DNA of 64,000 bases from Plantago major (lineage: Eukaryota > Streptophyta > Magnoliopsida > Lamiales > Plantaginaceae), in the NCBI GenBank assembly GCA_026545765.1, contig CM048839.1, positions 64,901,187-64,965,186 on the forward strand, given 5' to 3'. The notes below the pieces were generated by a model, which made no database searches, was not told the DNA's origin, and saw only the letters and a list, made by a program, of their open reading frames with translations. Below are positions 31,589 to 42,800 of the stretch, piece by piece; position 1 is the stretch's first letter, and every line of letters begins with the position of its first letter. Position numbers and translations under genes: made by a program.

Positions 31589-32762
31589 GTGAGTCGGAGT
31601 CGAGCTGTGCTGTGTGCGTTCGACCGGAGCTTGCAGTCTCCAGTATTGATTTCTTCCCCGTTTCTCTTCTCTGTTTCACTGCTCAACCTCGTGGAGACAG
31701 GGGTAGTCCACCGGAGTTCAGGCTCTTCCGGTGGGTGTGAGTGTGGAGGTGATAGAGTGTGGAGGATTCCAGTGAGCCCTGCTGTGTGTGTTCGACCGGA
31801 GCTTGCAGTCTCCGGTATTGATTTCTTCCCCGTTTTTCTTCTCTGTTTCACTGCTCAACCTCGATTTTTTTTAAAAAATATATGGACTTCACCGATCCTT
31901 GTGGTGATTTTACACCTGTGTCAGCTTGCAATTTGTTTCTTGTGTTTGGTGATTTTTTCGCTCTGTCTCTTGGTTGTTGCAACATTTATGCTAATTTTTT
32001 GCCTTAAACTGGGCGAATTCCGCGATTAATAGAGAGTTATTGTAGCCGAACTTATATACCGTTTTCTTGTATTGGAATTCTCCCATGAAGTTTAAGCTTC
32101 AGGAAGCCTAAAAATGTCACTGTGATGGAAAGCTTTATGATTTTCAAGCTTAATTTCTTACGAGCGTCGTTCTTTATTGCACCTTGAATTCATTTTGAAT
32201 GAGTAGATCTTGCATGTGCAGGGGAGCACGTGGTGGGATTTGGACTTAGGTTTGCTTCGTTGGTTAGAGAGTGGTGCTATCGTTTTGCTTGGATCTTAGA
32301 TAGGACATTGTAGACCCGACAGATTGTAAATTGTTTTCTCTTTTTTAAGAGCGGATGGACCTTTTTGCTTTGAAGTGGTGTCGTAGAGTAGACATATGTA
32401 TGTTGCCTTTTGTATCAACCGGTATCCGGTGAAATCGATTGGATATTAAATTTTGTGACGTCGCACCATTTTTGCGAATGGATATGTTTATGGATATTTT
32501 AGTCTTGCTTTTTGGAAATATTCATGTTGTAATGATTTGTTTGCAAATGGATATGTCGATAGATGGTTGTAGCACTGGTATGTTGGAAATCTTGCTTGGC
32601 GTGCATATTGATGATGTTAGATGTCTCTTTTGCCTATGTTGGCGATGGGTGTTACGTTTGAGTCTGTCGTGTCAGTCGGCTTGTAAATTTCATGTCGAAC
32701 TGAGTTGGTGTTCTTCATGGATTTTTGGATGAAGCCTTCTTTCTGTTTAAACTCTAATACAG
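31589..32762 (+). other. Probable 5'-UTR intron of the antisense gene
   Basis: A consensus donor CTG|GTGAGT at 31589 and an acceptor AATACAG ending at 32762 would remove 1174 bases and join a leader to the exon containing the ATG at 32815. Within the intron a stretch of about 90 bp is directly repeated (31602-31692 and 31774-31863; CGACCGGAGCTTGCAGTCTC). No long coding frame lies inside. This is a reasonable but unproven gene model. Confidence 0.4.
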
Positions 32763-32814
32763 GTAGATCGAGGAAGGGCACCCGAGCAAATTGGTTGTGT
32801 TCTCACGGTCGAGT

Positions 32815-34684
32815 ATGGTTGACGGCCAGGACTCACATAGCGGGTCTTTGTCTGCTATGGGTCAGCCTACTGGTATCTTATCCGGTGATGTACCCTCAGT
32901 TCTTAGTGAGGCAAACTTGTCGCACATGAGGGGTCTCTATGGGATTCCAGAGAGTCCTGGGTCTCAACTTCCCTTGGTGGACCATCGAGCAGATTGGGAC
33001 ATCCCGGGGATGGTGTGCTTGTATGAAGTCGCTTTCAAGATAGGGCTCAGACTCCCACTCCCCAAGTTTGTGGCTGATGTACTCAATTATCTTCAGGTTG
33101 CGCCTGGTCAGCTGATGCCCAATGCTTGGAGGGTTATTCTTGGGGTGCAGGTGCTAAGTGAGGTCATGAATGTTCAGATGTCTGTTGACACCTTCTGCCA
33201 CTTTCACACAGTGAAAGAAGTTTCATCGGACAAAGGTCGGGTTCAGACCAACTCGAGGCAAGGTGTCGACGGTTCGGTCAACATTGGCAATGCGTCTGAC
33301 AAGCCAACTTGGAAGGATATATATTTCCTGGTGAGTAGCGAGCATGTGTTTGAGCCTGCGGATTTAGCAAAGGTTCCGACATCGTGGAAGCCTATTGGTG
33401 AGTTCGATTTTCTTGCCTTTAGTGTGATAGCTTCATCTCTTCCTTGAACTTTTCATATTGGACTAAACTTTGAACACTCTTTCTTACAGGTGGTCATGTA
33501 AGGAAGGATATGCTAGATGATGGGGACATGGTGGTTAAAGCGATAAGAGATATCCCTAGCATAACTAGATCGATCGACCATCTCTTGAGTTCGACTACGA
33601 TGAAGACATGTAGCATGTGGCGTGCCGTTATCCAGTCGTTTGGAGGTAACGACCTTCTTAGATTGGTCATGTTGATATGAAGTGTTTTGAGACAAAATCG
33701 TTTTGATTGGTCCTTTCTTTCATTCTATGTATGGACAGGCAATGGAGATGAGTATGCTGTCAGAGTAGCGAGGTCAATGAAAATGGTGAAGTCGACCGCG
33801 GCTCAAGTTGAGAAAGTAGACAACTTGTTAGGGCGGTATGCGAAAAAGCCGAGGCTTGATCCTTCAGAGCCAGGGGCAGCTAGTGATCCGCCTGACAACC
33901 TATCGAGTGCTATGGCGGGCGGCCTTCCAAATACTCAGACAGACGCCTTGCTTGGTGTTCCACCAGGTAGCTCGGTTGGAGCCTCACAAAGTCTCGCCAG
34001 GACTGCCTCTGTTCCATCCTTGGTCGGGCAAGGTGTGAGCTCACCATCTATGGCGGCGCGTGGTGAAGTGGGTGACAGTCCTTCGTCGACTGTCAGCTTT
34101 GAGGTTGACGGAGCTACTCTCTCTTGTGAATTTGGCACAATAACTTTGAGTTCTGGAAGGGTGTTAACGTTGAGCAACCTTGATCAGCTGGTGAGAGATG
34201 GAGTGACTCCTTTGACGGACTATGCTCTTGACCAAATTGTCAAGGTAGTCTCCGCAACCATCTAGCATTTCTCTTTGTCATTTATGTGCTTAGATCGAAG
34301 CATGAATTGTTGATGTCTGTCTTGTAGGCCTTGAGCGCTATAGGGTACATGGGCAAGGCCTTGCAGTTGCCGGAGGCGGAGTTAGCTTCTATTACGAGGA
34401 AGCATCGGATTAGTGAGCACTCTATTGCGGTACTTAGGAGGGATAAGGCCCGACTTGAGGGCGAAGCATTACGCTATTGCCAAGGTAAGAATGAAGCACT
34501 TGAGGAGTTGGCTAAGGTCAAGGGGGAGCTGGCTGCGACTGAGAGTGAGGCGGCTAAAGCCGCTAAGCTTGAGATGGAATTGGCTTCCGCTATAAAGGAG
34601 AACGAAAAGATGAAGGCAAAACTGCATGCGGTCAAGCAGAATGAAGACCATCAATTGATCTTGAATGAGCGGGCGTCTGTTTGA
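32815..34684 (+). CDS. Spliced antisense accessory gene in element B (Transposase_28-like)
   Basis: Four coding exons, 32815-33397, 33490-33645, 33739-34244 and 34328-34684, join without any stop into a protein of about 533 residues. Introns are 92, 93 and 83 nt with donors GTGAGT, GTAACG and GTAGTC and acceptors TTACAG, GGACAG and TTGTAG; phases are 1, 1 and 0. The N-terminal 190 residues resemble the putative gypsy-type transposon domain (Transposase_28): VCLYEVAFKIGLRLPLPKFV, then LQVAPGQLMPNAWRVILG and WKDIYFLVSSEHVF. The C-terminal part is an E/K/A-rich coiled coil. A frameshift near 34683 may have cut off a tail continuing to a TAG at 34827. The gene is on the strand opposite to B's gag-pol. 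Molecular function is unknown. Confidence 0.78.
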
Positions 34685-35550
34685 AGGCCATAGGTAGGGG
34701 GAGCTCAGAAGCTACTATCAAGAGAGGGTCATGATGTGTGAAATGTATCTGACTGAGCATGGGGTGGAGTTCCCGGGTCAGTCTGATGGTTGCTCGGAGG
34801 AGTATGTTGATGGAGCTGGTACCATATAGTAGTTTCATGTTGGGTGGTGAAACTCTGGATGTTGTTGTCTTATGAGTCATTCCATTTGTCGTTTATGTTG
34901 TATGTCGCTCTCCATGCTGGATTTGACTTCCTAGTACTTTCTGTCATTCGTATTTGAACATTGTTGTTCGTATTACCCTCGTAGGGTTGGATCGGTTATG
35001 TATGTTTATTGTGGCTTTGGATTTTATTTTGGGTTGTTCCTGGGATGTCTCGAGCCGCGTAGGCTACGGGATGTTATGTCTCGTATTTGAACTTGTATGA
35101 TAGTTGCAACAAACATGATCTCAAATACATAAGTATTCGACTAAAATAAATTATCTTACATGAGTAAAGTAGCTCAAAGTAGTGAATAACACATGTAGTT
35201 AAAGATGCATTGCTCTTAGAATTTATACTAAAACGTAGTTCATGATGGAGAGTCAGACATATTCATAAATCATGCAGTCATGCTTGTCTTACAAGTCTAA
35301 TTTGAACGAAACATAGCAGGCTAACCTCTAAAGCACGCGTTTGGCACTGTTGAACTCTGTCTACTAGGTTTGTCCCCCAGTTTAAGCTCTAGTCCAAAGG
35401 AGTAGTGCTTGAACTATTATTGTGTTCGTCTGCCTACTTCGTCGAATTTGTTCCACGCCGGGTCGATCGACTGCAATTGGCATCATCTTTGTGTCTGTCG
35501 GACGGTGGGTGTCGGTCGATTCTGGTTATGTCATCTGCGTCTGTCGAGCA
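34685..35550 (+). other. 3' flank of the antisense gene, no gene seen
   Basis: 34685-34829 is the out-of-frame continuation of the last exon (SYYQERVMMCEMYLTEHGVE in the shifted frame). The rest, to 35550, is AT-rich noncoding sequence with no recognisable domain. Confidence 0.5.
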
Positions 35551-35703
35551 GTGTCAGTCATCTTGCAGTTGGGTGCCATGCTACGTCTATCAGATGGATG
35601 GGTGTCAGTTAGCTTGCAGTTGGGTGTCAAGCTGCGTTTATCAGATGGCTGGGTGTCAGTCAGCTTGTAGTTGGGTGTCAAGCGCGTTTGTCAGACGGTT
35701 GGC
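35551..35703. repeat. 51-bp tandem repeat, three copies
   Basis: Units begin GTGTCAGT(C/T)A at 35551, 35602 and 35653, exactly 51 bp apart, with a more degenerate copy upstream from about 35498. Because 51 is a multiple of three, a plus-strand frame through it stays open and looks like a 17-residue repeat, but I see no sign that it is translated. Confidence 0.85.
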
Positions 35704-35754
35704 TTTGTGGAGTTCACCCTGTGTCCTGATTGTAGAATTCAGTGATGGACCCTC

Positions 35755-36605
35755 TTGGAGAGGGGAGGCGTTTAACCGTCCTGCCTAGTCGGGTTAGTTG
35801 ACCGACTAGCCTCTGGTCAGATCGGTTATGTTAGATAGAAATCAATCCCAAAAGGAGACTTTGGTTCACACCTTAGAAAACAAATGGTGTGGCAACAAGC
35901 CATGCCTGTCTGTTTATTTTTGCTGGCAACTGGACTCGATAAATTGATTAAGATTGTTGGAATAGGCAGAGAGCTCTTGTCAGCCTGATCTGTTGTACAA
36001 TCTACCCGCTAACAGGTGGAGGGAGTTGACATTCCTTGTATGGTAGTGATCATCAATTTTGAAAGCTTCGACTTGTCTAAACCATGGAGCTGTTTTTGGC
36101 GCATCTCATGGATTAAGCAAGTGCAAGCCAATCAAAATAGATGTGAGTCCATGTGTTTCTGTTCTCATCCTGATGGATGGTTGGTTTTGTTGAGCATAAT
36201 GTTTTGGATGATCACCTGAAAGTAAGATGTGCCGCGTGGGCATTACTTCAATCGTGCTCATGATGTGTCAGCCTGCAAAATGAGTGGAATCGATCCTCTT
36301 GGAAAGGTTTGGGGGGGTGGGGCGGTTGACCGACCTGCATAGCTGGGTTAGGTGACCAGCTAGCCCCTTGTCAAGTCGGCTGATTGTAGTGAGAAATCAA
36401 TCTCACGGGTATAAGTTGTTGTACCTTCACCGAGGATATGTATGCCCATGCTGCTACGTGACTTGTGAGCATCAAGGACTGGAGACTAGTTGTATGTCTC
36501 ATGCTCCTGCAAGATGTTTATGGGAGGTGGGGGGTGGGGTGGGGCGTTTACCCGAACTGCCAGCCGGGTTAGATAACTGACTTACCCCTAGTCAGTTCGG
36601 GGTGT
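35755..36605. repeat. Three dispersed copies of an approximately 75-bp G-rich repeat
   Basis: Related blocks lie at about 35755-35830, 36305-36390 and 36530-36610. Each has a GGGGNGG(C/T)G start, a GGTTAG(T/G)TGACC-like middle and a CTAGTCAGNTCGG-like end, followed by AAATCAATC-type sequence. They are in the spacer between the antisense gene and B's integrase. Role unknown. Confidence 0.6.
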
Positions 36606-36641
36606 TTTCAACAAAAGATCAACCTCGAAAGAACAAGTGTA

Positions 36642-37465
36642 TCAAAAAAAGTACTTATTTAGGTGGATGGCATTCCAACTGTTGGCTATCTGTCGTCCTT
36701 CCTTGGTTTCTAGCTTATAGGCTCCATTACCTACTACCTTTGTGATTTTATAAGGACCTTCCCAATTTGGTCCAAGCTTGCCAGCTCCTGTCTCCTTTGT
36801 GTTTTGGAATACCCTGCGTAGAACCCAATCGTCTTGCTTGAAGGTTCGTACGTGAATGTTCCTGTTGAAGTGTTGTGCAGCCTTCTGTTGGTAGGCGGTG
36901 CTCCGAATCATGGATCTTTCTCTGAGTTCGTCGACTAAGTCAAGCTCGTGTGCCAATTCTGCATCGTTGGTCTGCTCGCTAGCCATTTTGTATCTTGATG
37001 TGGGTAGTCCCACTTCTATGGGTACGACTGCTTCAGTACCATATGTCATGCTGAATGGTGTTTCTCCAGGTGGAGTCCTTGGTGTGGTTCGGTATGACCA
37101 TAGGACGCCTGGGAGTTCATCTGCCCATGCTCCTTTTGCTTGTTTCAACCGTTTTTTGAGACTGTTCATGTTGGTTTTGTTGGTCGACTCTACTTGTCCA
37201 TTCGCTTGGGGATAGCGTGGAGTGGAAAATGTAAGCTTGATTTCCCATTCTTTACAGAAATCTTAAAACTCATAGCTTATGAACTGGGAGCCATTGTCTG
37301 TCACGATTTCGTAGGGGACTCCGTACCTGCAAATCACATGTTTCCAAATGAAATTTTTTACCTCTGTGTCACGGACTTGCTTGAAGGCTTCTGCTTCCAC
37401 CCACTTGGTGAAGTAAACGGTTACCGCGAGCATGTACACTCGTTGGCCTGGCTCGATATGAAATG
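36642..37465 (-). pseudogene. Element B integrase, core and C-terminus
   Basis: The frame resumes with [10 protein letters not shown] and [16 protein letters not shown], then the [11 protein letters not shown] core Asp, ANGQVESTNKTN (Glu) and GVLWSYRTTPRTPPGETPFS. The tail LGPNWEGPYKITKVVGNGAY and NAIHLNKYFF ends at 36642. The part 36642-37169 is fully open. The start of the core, including the WGxDIVGP segment with the first catalytic Asp, was lost at the junction with element E. Integration activity is therefore gone. Confidence 0.9.
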
Positions 37466-37572
37466 CATCTTAATGCTTCAGAAATGACTCAACTTGTAAC
37501 TCATACAAAGATAGAGAACCTGTAATTTTGATGCACGTGCCATGCAAAGTGTCTTCAGAATCCCTACCTGGG
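37466..37572 (-). mobile_element. Remnant of element E internal region
   Basis: About 107 bp of noncoding sequence lies between B's integrase and the primer site of element E. It should be the 5' leader of E. The rest of E's internal region and its 3' LTR are missing, together with roughly 45 bp of B's integrase, which points to a deletion after insertion. Confidence 0.6.
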
Positions 37573-37584
37573 GCTCTGATACCA
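37573..37584 (-). other. Element E primer-binding site (tRNA-Met)
   Basis: Minus-strand TGGTATCAGAGC lies five bases from the LTR end at 37590. Together with the TGTCACGCC...GGCGTCACA LTR ends this suggests a chromovirus (Tekay/Del-like) element. Confidence 0.85.
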
Positions 37585-38574
37585 CTAACTGTGACGCCCT
37601 ATCACCTTCACAGATAATTACCGACAGTAAAATTATTTAAGACGCGCGGAAGCTTTAAAACAGAATTACTTTGACCAGATTTACATATGCATGCCAGAAA
37701 AATACATTTTCACATTCAGTAAATTAGCTTTTACAGAACAAAAGTCTTTTCATGAATGATATGCAATAGACGAGCCAAAGGAGAAGGATTGGAAACCAGC
37801 CGGCCGACCTTTGATGCATAACTTAACTTCTTTTCAGCTAAGGCCTTCTTTCTCTGAATATCTATAAAAACATCATCGCATTTTGAATGAGTTGCTGATC
37901 TCAATAAGTATAATGAGTAACAAGTCATTTAATAACCAGTAAAATAACCGGCAACAAGCCATTTAACGACAGGTAAGCACATCACTTTCAGTCACATATA
38001 TTCACATCGATCAGAAGACATATAGAATTCTCAATCAGAACACGCGACTCCATTTATTCCATGATTTCCAACACGTGTGTTCACTTTGAAATCTCACCAC
38101 ATCAAACAGAAGCATTTCAAATAATTCACATTTATATAATAATAATGCACGTGCTTAGTCATTTTCTTTGTCCGCTATGGCTCTGTTACGACCAGGAATA
38201 ATTCGTGATCACGATAACAGAGGAGTTCAGTGAACCCAAAAGAGTCCAGCCATGTTGGAAATTCATATTTCATATAGATTCCAGCCGTACCTGGAATTCT
38301 ATATTTCACACAGAGTCCATCCAGTGATGGATATCCAGACAAGCTGGAAAACACATGACTCAAAGTCATTAGCAGCCATAACAGAATCCTCTTATCTCTT
38401 ATGAATGCAAATCACATAATCATGTTTATAAATATATAAGACTAATACTTTATTAGAAAATAGTATCTTTTCAGATAACAACTACACGTATCCCATCCGT
38501 ACATGGGAGCAATTGATCACATATCACCAGCCAATCACTTTTAGCTTTTCATCATTTCAGAACATAACATTTCA

Positions 38575-38588
38575 CATATACATATCAC
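38575..38588. other. LINE F target-site duplication, left copy
   Basis: CATATACATATCAC occurs here and at 45986-45999, bracketing the LINE. A 14-bp direct repeat next to a poly(A) end is the hallmark of target-primed reverse transcription. Confidence 0.95.
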
Positions 38589-38600
38589 TTTTTTTTTTTT

Positions 38601-39891
38601 GAAACGGCTAAAAATTTTATTCATAAACAACAGAGCATAAGAAATGCTCTCCAAACGACAAAATACAGAGTTCAAGACCACTTCAATCAAAACAGTTCCA
38701 CCCAAAAACAACAAAGCACCGCAACTAACAGAAAGCCAAAAATGCACTATCCCCACTACACCACCAAGATTATAATTGCAAATGAAGCTCCAGGAACTAC
38801 ACTAAAAAAAAAATTAAAAAAAAGCCACTCTCCAAAGTTCCAAAAACAAAAGTGCGCCGAGAGAAAAGTCCACGGAATTCGAAGCCCCTAAAATATTGCA
38901 TCATCTCAGAAACCAGCCTCAGCAAATTTGAAGAAGATCCCGTCAAGTCATATAAAAACCAACCGGTAGTGTCTGTTTTACCGAAGTCCGTACTTTTGTA
39001 CGTATTGGTTTGGGATACGCATTCATCAACCCTCATGACTCCAGGCCGATATTGGATGGTATTTAAACACGCCCAATACGACAACGGTGATGTAAACACC
39101 ACAAAACCACTCCGGGCCTCTTCTTAACCACATTCCTCCACCCTTTGCTATCTTTCAAGACAAGTGGCGAGTAATTTAATATGTGATCAAAGGCTAGGAA
39201 AGTAACCAAGAACAAAACAACCTCAAGATATTCAATATTGAATCACAATGGTTCAATCCCTTGAGCCCCTCAAGATATTTAAAACTAAATCACAATGGTC
39301 TAGTTACTTCAGTTAGAAACCCGGTGATCATAGAAAGCACACGCCACCCCTTCTCAAAACCGGATGAAACACCAACACTAACGCCAAAAACTCCAAAACA
39401 CACAAAAAGCACGCCCAAGATATTTATGATTAAATCAACAATGGTCTAATCCCTTTAGCTCCTCAAGCTATTTAAAACTAAGTCACCAAGGCTTAATTAC
39501 TTGAGTTGAGAAACTTGGAAAATCATTGAAATAAAAAACCTCTCAAAACCAAGTATACTCACCCCATACAAATCTGCACATGGAAGTGAAAGGCAATAAA
39601 TGTGCTTGGCCACAAGAAGACAAAATCATGACCACACCATGTCCACCCACACGCCTTGGATCTCAAAAACATCCTCAATATCAGCTCATCATGCGATGAC
39701 AACATCATGGCAACGAAAACCAACATCATCAAGACTTGCACCTCATCTTTACTTGTACCTCATTAAAATGCATGTGGCCTCTAATTCTTTCTCTGTCAAC
39801 AAATCCAGCGCCCAAGATCTGTCTGCAACAATTAATCACTCTGTCCCTCAACGCAAACCTGCACAAAAAAAAAAAAAAAAAAAAAAACTTC
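38601..39891 (-). other. LINE F 3' untranslated region
   Basis: The sequence from the ORF2 stop to the poly(A) tail is noncoding. It contains an A-run of 23 on the plus strand (39865-39887), two copies of a roughly 95-bp direct repeat (39228-39325 and 39413-39515), and at 38966-39020 a stretch (GTGTCTGTTTTACCGAAGTC) that is clearly related to one in element C's 3' region at 53391-53450. The T-run next to the stop codon could be a separate retroinsertion mark, but I found no duplication to support that. Confidence 0.6.
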
Positions 39892-42800
39892 CTATGAATT
39901 GAGACACAACACCGGTTCCAAGAGCCACGAATTTACTTGGTTATAAGATTTCAGCTGACCCTTCCCCTTAAACCAAGCCCAAGTATTCAACTTTACTCGC
40001 TCCACTATAACATCCGGTGATCTAATCTCATTTTTGTAGACAAAACTATTACGAGCCAACCAAATATTCCAAATTGTTGCATGCCAAAACACATTCCACA
40101 CCTCCGTGTTCCGGCCTCTTGTTAGCCCCATATGAAGTTCCAAAGAATTTTCAACACTCGAGGCACTCACCACCTCCTTTTTGAGCCACCTATACAACAA
40201 ATCCCACACGCGTTTAGCAACTACGCATTCTCTAAAAATATGCCCCGTGCTATCAACAAACTCTTCACAATGTTTACAAGCAAGATCACTATCATTTATA
40301 AACACCCCTCGGTTCTTCAAATTTTCCTTCGATGGAATGCGATCTTGTAACACCTTCCAAACAAAAGCATTCACCTTCGACGGAACCCATTTATTCCAAA
40401 ACACTTTAAACCAAGGTTTGCAAGCCTCCTCCTCCACACATGTCTCCAAAACTCGTTAACCGGCCTTGGTGGTGTAATCACATCGATCCCCTCCTTCCAC
40501 AACCACATATCATTCACATTTGCATTTCGGGCTAAGGCATTTACAATTGCTTCAATAGCTAAAACCTCACTTTCTTCCCAACTAAATAAGTTACGCCTCC
40601 ACTCCCATGCATAAACCAAGTTGGACCCCACACCTACTACCCTTTGCGAGAACAAACAACGCTTATTCATCTCCAAGGCATACAACCTCGGGTATAAAAC
40701 TTTCAAGCTCTCCGGTAAATTACCCCACTTCTCCTCCCAAAAAAGAGTATCATTACCATTGCCAATTCTCTTGCAAACATTTGACACGAACCAATCCTTG
40801 GCACCTACCCACTTAATAATGTCTTTCCACCATACCGACCACGAACTTCTACCGGAATTATTACTCAAAAAATGCTCCACATTATGTAAAAAGGATCCAT
40901 ATTTAGAGTCTAGCACTTTCCACCAAAGGTCCTCCCCACCTTGTAAGATTCTCCACACCCATCTACCAAGGAGAGCAAGATTAAAGGACTTTAAATTTTT
41001 AATGCCAAGACCCCCTTCCTCCTTTTCCTTGCAAACAATGTCCCATTTCACCCAAGAGATCTTCCGACGATCGTCATGAGGCTTTCCTCCCTACAAGAAA
41101 TTTCTTTGCATGCTTTTCAAACAAAGGAGAATCGATTCTGGTGCCTTGAAGAAAGATAAAAAATAGAGAGGCAAAGCATTAAGTACCGATTTTATTAGTA
41201 CAATACGTCCGCCCAACGACAAAAATCTATTCTCCCATGCACCTAGACGCTTCTCGAACTTTCTAATCACCTCCTTCCACATCGTCTTATCACGCATTTT
41301 ACCTCCAACCGGCAAGCCTAAGTACGTAAAGGGGAAAGAGCCCACGATTCAGTTAAGAAAAGTCGCCCCAATCGTAAGTTCTTCTTCCGTCAAACCCACA
41401 CCCATTAGACTACTCTTCTGGAAATTAATTTTCAAACCCGAAACAAGTTCAAAGCACCTTAGAATCGCCTTCACGACACCAAAGTTATGCTCCGAAAACT
41501 CCCCAAGGATCAGAGAATCATCTGCAAATTGAAGAATTGAAATAGGCATGGATTTAGACCCAACAAGAACCGAATTAAAACGACCCAGATCACTTGCTTT
41601 CTTAAACATCCTACTCAAGCCTTCCGCCACCACCAAATACAAGAACGGCGATAACGGATCCCCTTGACGCAAGCCTCGCTGGACTCCAAATTCTTCGGTT
41701 GGGCTTCCATTTAGCAAAACCGAGGAAGACACTGTAGACACACACTCGGCAATCCACCTAATCCACACTTCCCCAAACCCCAACGTCTTAAGCATATCAA
41801 ATAGACATCTCCAGCTCACCGAATCATAGGCCTTTGCAAAATCAATTTTAAACAGGAACATCTTCTTCTTCCGCTTCTTAGCCTCATCAATCACCTCATT
41901 AGCTATAAGCACACCGTCAAGAATATTTCTATTTCCTATGAAAGCCGATTGATTTTCAGAAATGACATTTCCCAACACACCTCCAAGTCTATGCGCAAGC
42001 ACCTTAGAGATAATCCGGTATAAGCTTCCCACCAAAGCGATCGGGCGATAGTCACCTAAATTCACCGGATTGGTCACTTTCGGTATGAGTGTTATGAAAG
42101 TACTATTAGTACCCTTACACAGTTTACCAAACTGATGGAACTCATCAAACACCCTCATAAGATCCTCCTTAACAACTGCCCAACAAGTCCGATAGAATAA
42201 CCCATTGAAACCGTCCGGACCTGGGCTCTTATCAATCCCACAGTTCCAAACCGCACAACGCACCTCCTCTTCATCGAAAGATTTTTCCAAATCACTGCGT
42301 AAAGCCTCGTCCAAGCACTTCCCCTCCAACCCCACGGAATTAAAAACCCCTTCAACTCTTTGTTCAAAATGATACCGAAAAAACTCCCTTACCCCACTCT
42401 TCACCGCTTGCACCTCTTCCACCCAAATCCCATCTATTCTCATTCCGTGAACACCATTCCTCCTTCTTCTACTCTCCACAGTTCCGTGGAAAAACGTAGA
42501 GTTAGAATCCCCCTCTCTAACCCATCGTTTCTTCGCCATTTGCAAACGAACACCTTCTTTGATAGACAACAACCTCTCCAATTCAGCTGCCTTACTAAAA
42601 CTCACTTCCCTCCCTTCCCCCACTGATTCATGCTGCGAAATCCGCCTATTTCCTTGCTGTACCGGCTCTGTACTAGCATCCCACGCCCGATCCCCAGCCC
42701 TGTCCACCACCACCTGCAGCCTCATGACATCTGTACCTGTACACCCTGCCCGCAACCGTGCAGGTCTTTGCGCCCACTTCCCAGCTACAAGACTGCACCA

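Noticed and set aside
31477-31740. Arg/Glu-rich reading frames around 31308-31740
   Set aside because: They are translations of a GA microsatellite on either strand and show no other coding signal.
35405-35788. Plus-strand frame with a 17-residue repeat as a repeat protein
   Set aside because: The repeat is a 51-bp DNA minisatellite that keeps a frame open by arithmetic; no start context or domain supports translation.
39865-39887. A23 run as the tail of a separate plus-strand retrogene inside the LINE
   Set aside because: I could not find a target duplication or a left boundary; it may be part of the LINE 3' UTR.
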